A program made the position numbers and the translations under genes. Positions 21,927 to 30,514 of a stretch of DNA of 64,000 nucleotides are shown one piece after another; the stretch's first letter is position 1; each line of letters opens with the position of its first letter. The stretch is taken from contig JAHBTA010000006.1 in assembly GCA_019638805.1 (NCBI GenBank), positions 1 to 64,000 on the forward strand. Reading direction: 5' to 3'. This DNA comes from Microbacteriaceae bacterium. Its GTDB lineage: Bacteria; Actinomycetota; Actinomycetes; Actinomycetales; Microbacteriaceae. A model generated the notes under the pieces. That model was not told where the DNA came from and ran no database searches. It saw only the letters and a program-made list of their open reading frames with translations.

Positions 21927-23146
21927 CCCGAACGCGCTTCGAGACTCACCTCGACCTCGACGGCGTTCCGGTCCCGATGGCGACGGTCGACGTCGAGGAG
22001 CGTCGCGGCAGGCCGGTCCGCACCGAGTTCACCTATGCCCAGAGCTACCTGGCGCGGAAGGAGAAGCTCGCTCTCGACCCCGATACCCCTCTCCTCACCG
22101 CCCGCCACGTCCGCGAGGATCTTCCCCGCGGACTCCTGGATGCCGGGCCGGACGGCTGGGGGCGTCGGCTCCTCCTGCGCGCCAACCGTGGGCGGGAGAT
22201 GTCGGAGACCGATTTCCTGCTGGGCGTCGACGATGCGAGCAGGATCGGTGCGTTGCGATTCACGATGGACGGGTTGGCGTTCCTCGCCGCCGATGCCGAT
22301 CTCCCGCGTCGCATCCCCCTGGCGCGGTTGCTCGACGCGGCGCACGCGGTGGAGCGGGATCCGGACGATCTGACCGCGGTGCGCGAACTGCTCGCGGTCG
22401 GCAGCGGCGGCCTGGGCGGGGTTCGCCCCAAGGCCGCCATCGATGAGGACGGGGTCCTGAGCATCGCGAAGTTCCCCTCGACGACCGACGAGATCGAGGT
22501 CGTCGCCTGGGAGAAGCTGTATCTCGAACTCGCCTCGCGCGCCGGAATACCGGTGCCCGCGAGTCGGCTGTTGGCCGTGGGCGGCGCTCGGGTGCTCGTG
22601 CTCGAGAGATTCGACCGTGCCCCCGGATCGCGGAGGATTCCGTATCTGTCCGCATTCGCCCTCACCTCCGCTCCGTCACCGGACGGGGGCGACTACCTGG
22701 AGATCGGCGACGCGCTCGCGGAGCTCGACACCGCTGACCTGCGTGCGGCGCGGCGCGACCTCTGGCGGCGAGCCGCGTTCAACGTGCTCATGCGCAACAC
22801 CGACGATCACCTCAAGAACCACGGCGTGCTGTGGGGCCCGGAGGGATGGCGTCTCTCGCCGGTCTTCGACCTCACCCCCGATCCGGTCGGCGGGTCGGCC
22901 CGCGCGACCGCGATCGACGGGGAGGACCGGCCGGCGCGCGAGGCCCGTGCGCTGCGCGGGCTCGCGGCGGAGTGCGAGATCCCGGCTGAGCAGGTCGCCG
23001 CCGACGCGAAGCGGCTGCTGGATGCGGTCGCCTCCTGGCGCGACGACGGGTCGCTCCTGCGGATCCCCGAGCGCGACGTCAGGGCTGTCGGGCCGGCCAT
23101 CGACCGGGCGCACCATCTTTTCGCCGACGAGTTCGGCCTGCGATGA
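21923..23146 (+). CDS. hipA: HipA-like Ser/Thr kinase toxin
   Basis: A 407-residue HipA-family kinase. Visible are the Gly-rich loop GSGGLGGVRPKA (about 163-174), the catalytic NTDDHLKNHG (about 292-301) and the metal-binding SPVFDLTPDP (about 311-320). HipA toxins phosphorylate an aminoacyl-tRNA synthetase or another target and slow growth; this target is unknown. The full length and intact motifs suggest it is active. It forms a type II toxin-antitoxin operon with HipB. Confidence 0.85.
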   Translation: MTRTRFETHLDLDGVPVPMATVDVEERRGRPVRTEFTYAQSYLARKEKLALDPDTPLLTARHVREDLPRGLLDAGPDGWGRRLLLRANRGREMSETDFLLGVDDASRIGALRFTMDGLAFLAADADLPRRIPLARLLDAAHAVERDPDDLTAVRELLAVGSGGLGGVRPKAAIDEDGVLSIAKFPSTTDEIEVVAWEKLYLELASRAGIPVPASRLLAVGGARVLVLERFDRAPGSRRIPYLSAFALTSAPSPDGGDYLEIGDALAELDTADLRAARRDLWRRAAFNVLMRNTDDHLKNHGVLWGPEGWRLSPVFDLTPDPVGGSARATAIDGEDRPAREARALRGLAAECEIPAEQVAADAKRLLDAVASWRDDGSLLRIPERDVRAVGPAIDRAHHLFADEFGLR

Positions 23147-23156
23147 CGGTGGCCGG

Positions 23157-23996
23157 CTAGGCCGCGACGGCGGCGGCGCGCAGCTCGTGCGTCCCCGGGC
23201 CGTCCGCGGCGATGCCGAAGGCCTCGAGGGCGTTCTCGACGATCGTGAGGCCCTCCATGCCGGGCATCTTCGCGATGTGCGAGTCGATGTCGCGCACCAG
23301 CTTGCGGCCCTCGGTGCCGGCGAAGAGCTCGTTCATGACGTGCGCCACCTCGTCGTCGGTGGAGATGCCGGAGCCGACCGGGCGCCAGAACTTGTTGAGG
23401 GCGAAGCGCGCGATGACCCGCGCCTTCTTCGACTCCGCGAGGCGATCGCGGGCCTGGGAGGCGTAGAAGGCGACGTGCTTGGTCTCCTGCGCCGCGATCC
23501 GCTTGAGCAGTTCGGCCAGCACCGGGTGGCCCTCCTGCTTGGCCAGCCGGATGTAGGCGGCGTTGGCCGACCACTCGTTGGCCGCGCCCCACGCCATATG
23601 CACGGCGACGAAGTCGTGCCCGACCAGCCCGCCCATGAGCGACTGCTTGATCGGGTCGAGGCGGTCTTTCCAGCCGAGCTTGATGCGGGTGGCCTTGAGC
23701 TCGTCGAAGTCGACGACGATGCCGTGCTTGCCGAGCACCGCCGACAACGCCTCGCCGTGCCAGAACTCCTCGCGGTTCCACATCGTCATGAAGGCGCCCA
23801 CCTCGGGCTCTTTGTGCGACGGCGTGGTCAGCAGATCGCGCAGGTAGCAGACCGTGTGGTACTCGACATCGCACATGTAGCGCAGGGTGCGCAGGGTGGT
23901 CTCCGGCAGCGGGTCGCGCTCGAACTCGTCGAAGTCCAGATCGTCCCAGCCCACCGGGGCGGAGTTCGCCGTGTACTTGCCGATGTCGAACGCCAT
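23157..23996 (-). CDS. Ferritin-like diiron protein with intact acyl-ACP-desaturase-type ligand set
   Basis: A 279-residue helical protein. The ligand pattern E45, E77xxH80 (EEFWH), E141 (NEWSANA) and E171xxH174 (ETKH) has the same order as soluble acyl-ACP desaturases, so it should hold an oxygen-activating diiron centre. It is the last gene of a three-gene operon with the acyl reductase-HAD fusion (10 bases upstream) and a degenerate paralogue. Across the divergent promoter are an alkyl-DHAP synthase and an acyltransferase. Desaturation of an alkyl or acyl chain, possibly making the vinyl ether of plasmalogens, is a hypothesis. Substrate is unknown. Confidence 0.7.
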   Translation of the reverse strand: MAFDIGKYTANSAPVGWDDLDFDEFERDPLPETTLRTLRYMCDVEYHTVCYLRDLLTTPSHKEPEVGAFMTMWNREEFWHGEALSAVLGKHGIVVDFDELKATRIKLGWKDRLDPIKQSLMGGLVGHDFVAVHMAWGAANEWSANAAYIRLAKQEGHPVLAELLKRIAAQETKHVAFYASQARDRLAESKKARVIARFALNKFWRPVGSGISTDDEVAHVMNELFAGTEGRKLVRDIDSHIAKMPGMEGLTIVENALEAFGIAADGPGTHELRAAAVAA

Positions 23997-24006
23997 GATC
24001 CCGTCC

Positions 24007-26268
24007 TCAGTTCGCGCGCGTGCCGCGCTTCCACTTGTCGATCTTCCACCCTCGACGCTGTGCTTCGCGTGCGAGCTGGATGTCCGGGTTGACCGCGTGC
24101 GGGTGGCCCAGCAGCTCGAGCCACCCCAGGTCGGCGTGCGAGTCGCCGTACCCGTAGGACTTCCCCAGGTCCAGACCGTGCTCTCCCGCGTAGCGGCGCA
24201 GCCACGCCGCGCGCGCCTCGTCCACGAGCGGCGGCTTGGCCAGATACCCGGTCAGGATGCCGTCCCGCTCGTGCATGTGCCCGCCCACCACATCGTCGAA
24301 AAGGCCCGCGATCGGCGCCGTGAGCTGCTCGATCGACCCGGTCACGAGCACCGTGCGGTGCCCGGCGGCGCGGTGCTCGGCGATGGCCTTCTCTGCGCCC
24401 CCGCTGGTGTGCCGCCTCATCGTGGCGGTGTACGCGGAGGAGTGGACGATCCTCTCGAGACGCGCCACCGGCATCCCGGCGTAGCGGCGCAGGAACGAGC
24501 GGATGAACTCGCCGCGATCCGCGCGCTCGGCCCGCAGGTAGCCGCGCAGTCCGGCCAGGATCCGCAGGACCTCGGCGGGCCAGGCCGCCTTGCGCACACC
24601 CGCGGTGCGCACCCAGAGGTACTGCTCCACCAGGTTGGTGTCGACGACCGTGCCCTCCAGGTCGAAGACGGCCATGATGTCCGAACCCGCGGGCAGCTCC
24701 TTCTGCGGCTGGGGAGCGGCGGCCGCCTTCGACTCGGCCCGCCGTGCGGAGAACGCCTTGGTGAGGGTCGTGATGGACGGCAGGTGCACGTTCATCATGT
24801 AGTCCTCCCAGTCGATCGCCGTGGGATCGAACCCGCGATCCTTCTGGGCGGCTTTGGGGAGGGCGGCGTGCAGGGCACGCAGGTTGGTGTCGTCGAAGAT
24901 GATCTCGGTGCGCACGTAGACCCGGTACAGCTGGGTGAAGTTGCGCAGCGTGCCCAGGTCGGCGATGTTCTTGATCATCTGGTTGTGCCACCGGCGCACC
25001 CGGTCGGTGTCGGGCAGTCTGCCGAGCCACCATTCGGCGGTGTTCGCGAGGCGCTCCTTGCGCAGCACGGCCTTCTCGACCTTGTTGCCGCCCGGGAACT
25101 CCCAGATCGGAACCTTGATGTCGCGGCCCTGCTTGTCCTTCATCGGGTTCGCCGTGAAGAAGCGGTTGACGAAGCCGTAGATCTCGTGGAACGGCAGCGG
25201 GTTCGATGAGCCGGATGCCACGTGGTAGTACTCGGGCGCGTTCTTCGCGGCCGGGTTGGCCGCGGCGGCCAGGATCGCGTTGACCACGTAGTCGACCGGG
25301 ATGACGTCGAGGATCGAGTCGGGAAGTCCGGGGAACTCGGGGAGCAGCCCTCGCCCGTAGGCCATGATGAGCGGGTCGGCGACCTTGAAGCCGTCGATCC
25401 AGCCCGGGTAGGGATGCTGTAGCGCGCTCTCGATGATGGCCGGCCGGACGACCGAGAGCCGGTGGCCGTTCTCGCCCCAGAGCTCCTCGGCTGCGCGCTC
25501 GGCGAAGGCTTTGGTGAGCGTGTAGACGTCGGTCCAGCCCAGGCTCTGCGCGCGCGTGCGCCCGGCGTCCACGAGCTCGTCCGTGACCCACTTCACGCGG
25601 GCAGTCTCGGCGGCCTTGGCGACCGCCTGCGGACCCTCCTTGCCGTGCTTGGCGCGCGCGGCATCCAGGAACTCGCGCAGCCGGTCCGGTTCGCGCGAGA
25701 GCTGCTCGACGCGGTCGCGGGTCGCCGTGGCCTGCTCGTACTCCGCGCGCCAGTCGACATCGTGCACGAGCTTGGCCTCGGGCGCGACGCCCTTGCGCAG
25801 CCCGCCCACGTAGCAGGTGGAGACGTGCACCACGCGCGGGTCGCCCTTGCCCGCCAGCAGGTTCTCGTACAGCTGCACGGCGCCGCCGACGTTGGTGTCG
25901 AACGCCTGGTCGATGGGCGGGTCGAACGAGACGACCGACGCCGAGTGGATGACGACGTCGAGATCCTTGGGCAGCGGCGGGATCGAACCCATGGCGCCCT
26001 CGACGATGCGGATCCGCTCTTTCAGGGCCTTCTCGACCCCCTTGTCGCCCACCTTCTCGCGCCACGAGTCGAAGGCCGGCTTCTTGAGCAGCACGCGCAC
26101 GCGATCGGTGGTGTCGGCGCCGGCCTTCCCGCGCACCAGGATCGAGATCGTGGTGCCCGGGTGATCGGCCAGCAGGCGCTCCAGCACGGCCTGCCCGACG
26201 AAACCCGTGGCGCCGGTGAGGAAGACGTGCGAGCTACCGAGGTCGGTCGTGGCTCGCTTCGGTGTCAC
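24007..26268 (-). CDS. Fatty acyl reductase fused to a HAD-IB-like domain
   Basis: A 753-residue fusion. Residues 1-515 are a male-sterility/FAR-type short-chain reductase: nucleotide motif TGATGFVGQAVLERLL near the start and active site YTLTKAF. Such enzymes reduce acyl-CoA or acyl-ACP to fatty alcohol with NADPH. Residues from about 531 are a HAD-IB hydrolase-like domain starting FDLEGTVVDTN and containing VLVTGS and YGYGDSHADLGWL; the usual second Asp of DxD is Glu. The GTG start at 26268 overlaps the upstream ferritin-like gene (GTGA). In an ether-lipid pathway it would provide the alcohol that alkyl-DHAP synthase installs. Confidence 0.75.
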   Translation of the reverse strand: MTPKRATTDLGSSHVFLTGATGFVGQAVLERLLADHPGTTISILVRGKAGADTTDRVRVLLKKPAFDSWREKVGDKGVEKALKERIRIVEGAMGSIPPLPKDLDVVIHSASVVSFDPPIDQAFDTNVGGAVQLYENLLAGKGDPRVVHVSTCYVGGLRKGVAPEAKLVHDVDWRAEYEQATATRDRVEQLSREPDRLREFLDAARAKHGKEGPQAVAKAAETARVKWVTDELVDAGRTRAQSLGWTDVYTLTKAFAERAAEELWGENGHRLSVVRPAIIESALQHPYPGWIDGFKVADPLIMAYGRGLLPEFPGLPDSILDVIPVDYVVNAILAAAANPAAKNAPEYYHVASGSSNPLPFHEIYGFVNRFFTANPMKDKQGRDIKVPIWEFPGGNKVEKAVLRKERLANTAEWWLGRLPDTDRVRRWHNQMIKNIADLGTLRNFTQLYRVYVRTEIIFDDTNLRALHAALPKAAQKDRGFDPTAIDWEDYMMNVHLPSITTLTKAFSARRAESKAAAAPQPQKELPAGSDIMAVFDLEGTVVDTNLVEQYLWVRTAGVRKAAWPAEVLRILAGLRGYLRAERADRGEFIRSFLRRYAGMPVARLERIVHSSAYTATMRRHTSGGAEKAIAEHRAAGHRTVLVTGSIEQLTAPIAGLFDDVVGGHMHERDGILTGYLAKPPLVDEARAAWLRRYAGEHGLDLGKSYGYGDSHADLGWLELLGHPHAVNPDIQLAREAQRRGWKIDKWKRGTRAN

Positions 26269-27101
26269 GGGGTCAGTCTCGCAGACACGGTCGGGGCCAC
26301 CGACGCGAGACCGGGCAGCGCGGCGAGGCGTTCCGCGATGGCCCGCGCCTCGGCCGCGCCGGCCTTGGTGCCGAACACGATCTGCTCGAAGAACGAGCGG
26401 TCGTCGTCGCTGCGCTCGATCGCGCCGATCGGCCACACCGCCTGCTTGATCTCCCGCCGGGTGAGCTTGCTCGCGCGCGGCGATGCGGCCAGCCGGCGCT
26501 GGGCCTCCTCCGCCAGGAAGCGGATGTGGCGGTCCTTGATCGTGCAGATCATGTCGACGACGGAATGCAGTCCGTCGGCCAGTTCGGCGAGCCGGCGATA
26601 TGCCGCTTGCGTGATCCACTCGTCGGTCAGGCCGGTCGTGACGTGGGCGGCGACGATCTGCGGCCCGTCGAAGTTGGCGCGGATCGCCCGGCGCACCGGA
26701 CCCCGGCGCTCGTGCCGCTCGGTCACCGCTCGGCGGAGACCCCCGGCGGGCTCCGAGGTGTGCAGGTCGTCGCCCGTTGCTTCGAGCACGGCGTCGAGTG
26801 CGTCGGCGATCCAGAACTTCTCGAAGGCCCAGGTGGTCAGAAACGCGGTGACCCGGGCGTCCTTGTGCGTCGCGGTGACCAGCAGATTGCGCATGCGCTG
26901 CATGGTCGAGCGCTCCAGATCGCGCAGCAGGCGCAGCAGCCGGAGGGCGTCCGCGCCGAGGCCCGACTCGCGCACCGGCGCCAGGTCGAGTTCGTCGCGA
27001 TGGCTGCCGCGCGCGCTGCGCGTGAACTCGCGAATGTCGAACGCGCCGTCCTCGAGGGAGACCTCCCCCTGGGGCGGTTCGGCGGAGCGTCGCGCGGTCA
27101 T
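26265..27101 (-). CDS. Degenerate ferritin-like paralogue, probably without a diiron site
   Basis: A 278-residue protein that aligns with the gene at 23157: FEKFWIADAL with EEFWHGEAL, TDEWITQAAYRRLAE with ANEWSANAAYIRLAK, KDRHIRFLAEEAQRRLA with ETKHVAFYASQARDRLA. Three ligands are replaced: E77 by K95, H80 by I98, E171 by K189, while E63, E161 and H192 remain. Iron binding is therefore unlikely. It may be a structural partner of the intact paralogue, since both genes sit in one operon. It is the first gene; its ATG at 27101 faces the SDR gene. Confidence 0.65.
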   Translation of the reverse strand: MTARRSAEPPQGEVSLEDGAFDIREFTRSARGSHRDELDLAPVRESGLGADALRLLRLLRDLERSTMQRMRNLLVTATHKDARVTAFLTTWAFEKFWIADALDAVLEATGDDLHTSEPAGGLRRAVTERHERRGPVRRAIRANFDGPQIVAAHVTTGLTDEWITQAAYRRLAELADGLHSVVDMICTIKDRHIRFLAEEAQRRLAASPRASKLTRREIKQAVWPIGAIERSDDDRSFFEQIVFGTKAGAAEARAIAERLAALPGLASVAPTVSARLTP

Positions 27102-27148
27102 CGGTCGGGGCCCTTTCCAGGGGTGGGGGACGGCCCTCGGGTCATCCT

Positions 27149-27164
27149 GGTGCTCAATAGCACC
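27149..27164. promoter_or_regulatory. Inverted repeat in the divergent lipid-locus promoter
   Basis: GGTGCT-CAAT-AGCACC is a perfect 6-bp inverted repeat in the 77-bp gap between the divergent operons, 15 bases before the SDR start. It is well placed for one regulator to control both operons. No regulator gene is adjacent. Confidence 0.5.
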
Positions 27165-27178
27165 GTATCGTAAGGAAC

Positions 27179-27955
27179 ATGTCGACGGCGCTGGTGACGG
27201 GTGGCACCTCGGGTATCGGGGCGGAGTTCGCGCGCCAGCTCGCGGCCCGCGGAGACGACCTGATCCTGGTCGCGCGCGACGCCGCACGACTGGATGCGAT
27301 GGCCGCCGAACTGCGCGCCACCGGAGTCGAGGTGGAGACCATCGCCGCCGACCTGTCGAAACCGCGGGACACCCAGCGGGTGGCGAAGCGCCTGGCCGAT
27401 GCGGCGCATCCGGTCGACCTGCTGATCAACAACGCGGGCTACGGGCTGACGACCAAGCTCGTCGCCCCTGACATCGACGAGCACGACGACGCCTACGCGG
27501 TCATGGTGCGCGCGGTGTGGGTCCTGTCGGCGGCCGCTGCCCCGGGGATGCGCGAGCGCGGGCACGGGGCGATCGTCAACGTCGCGAGCATCGCCGGGCA
27601 GCTCTCGATGGGCGGTTACTCCGCCATGAAGGCGTGGGTGCTGACCTACACCGAGAGCCTGGCCAACGAGCTGCACGGCTCAGGAGTGACCGTGACCGCC
27701 CTCATGCCGGGGTGGGTGCGCACCGAGTTCCACCAGCGCGCCTCGATCCGCAGCAGCAGCATCCCGGACGCGTTGTGGCTGGACGCGCCGTATCTGGTGC
27801 GGCAGTGCCTGCGCGACGTCGAGCGCGGCAAAGTGGTGTCGATGCCGAGCGCCCGGTACAAGCCGCTTTCATTCCTCTTGCGGCATCTACCCCGTGCGAC
27901 GGTGCGCGCGGTCTCGCGCAGGATTAGCCTGAGTCGGAGCAGAGCCGCATCGTGA
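27179..27955 (+). CDS. Short-chain dehydrogenase/reductase, possible acyl/alkyl-DHAP reductase
   Basis: A 258-residue classical SDR with TGGTSGIGAEFARQL (about 7-21), NNAGYG (about 84-89), a catalytic serine in VASIAGQ and YSAMK (YxxxK, about 147-151). Strand order and length fit NADPH-dependent reductases. In this locus it may reduce 1-alkyl-DHAP to 1-alkyl-glycerol-3-phosphate, or a fatty aldehyde; both are inferred from context. An AAGGA ribosome binding site lies 4 bases upstream. The acyltransferase gene follows after 36 bases. Confidence 0.75.
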   Translation: MSTALVTGGTSGIGAEFARQLAARGDDLILVARDAARLDAMAAELRATGVEVETIAADLSKPRDTQRVAKRLADAAHPVDLLINNAGYGLTTKLVAPDIDEHDDAYAVMVRAVWVLSAAAAPGMRERGHGAIVNVASIAGQLSMGGYSAMKAWVLTYTESLANELHGSGVTVTALMPGWVRTEFHQRASIRSSSIPDALWLDAPYLVRQCLRDVERGKVVSMPSARYKPLSFLLRHLPRATVRAVSRRISLSRSRAAS

Positions 27956-27991
27956 CGTCTTTCCGATGCGCCGCCGATCGAAGGGACGCGC

Positions 27992-28702
27992 ATGGCGCCG
28001 AAGATGCGTGACCGTTTCACGTCACGGGGCCAGGCCGCCGCGCGCTTCGTCGCGCAGCGGGGGCTGCTCAAGTCGGTGGTGTGGGGCGTGGTGAGCGTGA
28101 CCGTCATCGACCGCGACAAGCTGTCCGGGGTGCGCAAGCCCTTCGTGGTGGTGGCCAACCACTCCAGCCACCTGGACGCGCCGCTCATCATGGGCGCCCT
28201 CCCGCGCAAGCTCGCGCGCTACCTCGCCGCCGGCGCGGCGGGGGACTACTTCTTCGACGTGTGGTGGCGCCGCGGGCTCACCGCGCTGTTCTTCAACGCC
28301 TTCCCGGTGGACCGCAGCGGCAGCAACCCGCGCAACGTGAGCGCGAAGGCCCTCCTCCAGCACGGGGTGCCCGTCCTGGTCTTCCCCGAGGGCACCCGCT
28401 CCAAAACGGGCGAGATCGGGCACTTCAAACCCGGCGCGGCGGCGCTCTCGTCCGCGACCGGCGCACCCGTGCTGCCGATCGCGCTGATCGGCGCCTACAA
28501 CGCGCATCCGCGCGGGTCGAAGTGGCCCAAGCCCGGCCGGCTTCCGGTCGCCGTGGTGTTCGGGGCGCCCATGCGCATCGCGGAGGGCGAGAATCCGCAG
28601 CAGTTCATGGCGCGCATCCGCGAGCAGGTGATCGCCCTGCACGACGCGCACGCAGACCGTATTCTCAACCCGACGGGAACGACGAAGGAGACCGACCGGT
28701 GA
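27992..28702 (+). CDS. PlsC-family 1-acylglycerol-3-phosphate-type acyltransferase
   Basis: A 236-residue acyltransferase with the catalytic NHSSHLDAP (NHxxxxD, about 54-62), the binding motif VDRSGSNPRN and FPEGTRSKTGEIG (about 131-143). It transfers an acyl group to a glycerol-phosphate-type acceptor at the membrane. In this operon it could esterify sn-2 of the ether lipid, or act as the missing DHAP acyltransferase. It overlaps the alkyl-DHAP synthase gene (GTGA). Confidence 0.85.
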   Translation: MAPKMRDRFTSRGQAAARFVAQRGLLKSVVWGVVSVTVIDRDKLSGVRKPFVVVANHSSHLDAPLIMGALPRKLARYLAAGAAGDYFFDVWWRRGLTALFFNAFPVDRSGSNPRNVSAKALLQHGVPVLVFPEGTRSKTGEIGHFKPGAAALSSATGAPVLPIALIGAYNAHPRGSKWPKPGRLPVAVVFGAPMRIAEGENPQQFMARIREQVIALHDAHADRILNPTGTTKETDR

Positions 28703-30486
28703 GTGACGTCAAGCACATGAAGTGGTGGGGCTGGGGCAACGAGGGCGTCGGCTTCCACTGGCAGGACAAGCCCGGCTTCGCCCCGTTCGTGCTGCAGGCG
28801 GTCGGCCTCGACCTGCACGCCGCGACCCCGGCGGAGATGCCGTCCTTCGGCAAGATGAAGGTCGCGAAGTCGGCGGCGTCGCCCGCTCTGCTGTCGAAGC
28901 TAGCGACCATCGTCGGAGAGGGCCACGTGACCACCGACGACATGGAGCGCGTCGTGCACGTCTACGGGAAGAGCCTGCGCGATCTGGTGCGCATCCGCGA
29001 GGGCCTGGTGCAGCGCTACGTCGACGTCGTGGTCTACCCGGCGGATGAGGCCGAGGTGCAGAAGGTCGTGGATGCCGCGGTCGCCGCCGACGCGGTCCTC
29101 ATCCCGTTCGGAGGGGGCTCCAACATCGCGGGCAGCCTCGAGCCGCGCGCGGACGAGAAGCGCGTCGTCATCTCGCTCGACATGGGTCGGATGCGCGAGG
29201 TGGTCGACATCGACGAGGAGTCCGGGCTCGCCCGCATCCAGGCCGGCGCCCAGGGCCCCGACCTGGAGGAGCAGCTGAACGCCAAGGGCTGGACCATCGG
29301 GCACTTCCCCGACTCGTTCACCCACTCCACGATCGGCGGATGGGTCGCGACCCGGTCCTCGGGCATGCAGTCCGACAAGTACGGGGACATCTCCGACATC
29401 GCCCGCGGGATGCGCGTCGTGCGCCCCGGCGGAACGCTCGTGATCCGCGCCAACCCCTCGGTCTCCAACGGCCCGAGCGTGCGCGAGATGGTGCTCGGCA
29501 GTGAGGGCCGCCTCGGCGTCATCACCGAGGTCACCGCCCAGGTGCACCGGATCCCCGAGAAACGCGACGTGTACGCCTACTTCTTCCCGAACTGGGAGGC
29601 CGGCATCGCCGCGATGCAGGAGATCGCCGAGTCGGATGCCGCCCCGACCATCACGCGCATCTCGGATGCGCCCGAGACCGGGTTCTCGCTCGCCACGAGC
29701 AAGGAGCGCCACGGCTTCGACAAGTTCGCCGCCGGGACGGTGCTGCCGACGCTCATGCGGTCCAAGGGCTGGAAGCTCGACGACATCTGCCTGTCGTTCA
29801 TCGGCTACGAGGGCGAGGCCTCGCACGCCCAGCGCCAGAAGAAGCTCGTCGACGCGATCGTCAAGAAGCACGGGGGCATGGGCGTGGGCAAGGGCCCGGG
29901 CGTGCTCTACGACCAGAAGAAGTTCGACACCCCGTACCTGCGCGACTTCCTGCTCGACCGGGGTGCGGCGGGCGACGTGTCCGAGACCGCGATGCCGTGG
30001 TCGAAGGTCAACCAGGTGCACGACAACGTCTCGGCGGCCGCGCACAAGGCCTACGACGAGCTCGGCATCAAGGGCTGGATCATGAGCCACATGTCGCACT
30101 CGTACCACTCGGGCGCGTGCCTGTACTTCACCTTCGCGTTTGTGTTCGGCGACGACCCGCTGGGCGAGTACGACCACGTCAAGTCCGCGATCCAGCAAGC
30201 CTTCGTCGACAACGGCTCCTCGATCTCGCACCACCACGGGGTGGGCGTCGAGCACGCGCCGTGGCTCGAGCAGGACATCTCGTCCGAGGGCGTCAAGATC
30301 CTGAGCGGGGTCTTCCAGGCGACCGACCCGGGCGGCAACCTGAACCCGCGCAAGATCCTCGCGGATCCCGGGGTTCCCACGAGCGGTCCGGGCACGACGC
30401 GGAAGGCGGGTGCCGCATCCGCCGCGCCCGTTGCGAAGAAGGCGACCAGGGCATCCACGGCGAAGAAGAAGGTGACCGCCGGGTAG
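28699..30486 (+). CDS. FAD-dependent alkyldihydroxyacetone-phosphate synthase (AGPS) homologue
   Basis: A 595-residue FAD-linked oxidase. N-terminal MKWWGWG, the FAD-binding IPFGGGSNI, DSFTHSTIGGWVATRSSG (about 210-227) and the active-site SISHHHGVG are diagnostic of AGPS, which exchanges the acyl group of acyl-DHAP for a fatty alcohol to make the ether bond. It differs from glycolate oxidase and lactate dehydrogenase relatives by these motifs. The last 35 residues are an Ala/Lys-rich tail. The neighbouring FAR, SDR and acyltransferase complete a plausible ether-lipid route, rare among aerobic actinobacteria as far as I know. Confidence 0.88.
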   Translation: MSDVKHMKWWGWGNEGVGFHWQDKPGFAPFVLQAVGLDLHAATPAEMPSFGKMKVAKSAASPALLSKLATIVGEGHVTTDDMERVVHVYGKSLRDLVRIREGLVQRYVDVVVYPADEAEVQKVVDAAVAADAVLIPFGGGSNIAGSLEPRADEKRVVISLDMGRMREVVDIDEESGLARIQAGAQGPDLEEQLNAKGWTIGHFPDSFTHSTIGGWVATRSSGMQSDKYGDISDIARGMRVVRPGGTLVIRANPSVSNGPSVREMVLGSEGRLGVITEVTAQVHRIPEKRDVYAYFFPNWEAGIAAMQEIAESDAAPTITRISDAPETGFSLATSKERHGFDKFAAGTVLPTLMRSKGWKLDDICLSFIGYEGEASHAQRQKKLVDAIVKKHGGMGVGKGPGVLYDQKKFDTPYLRDFLLDRGAAGDVSETAMPWSKVNQVHDNVSAAAHKAYDELGIKGWIMSHMSHSYHSGACLYFTFAFVFGDDPLGEYDHVKSAIQQAFVDNGSSISHHHGVGVEHAPWLEQDISSEGVKILSGVFQATDPGGNLNPRKILADPGVPTSGPGTTRKAGAASAAPVAKKATRASTAKKKVTAG

Positions 30487-30514
30487 CCTCGGCGCCGGGT
30501 AGCCTGAAAGGGCC

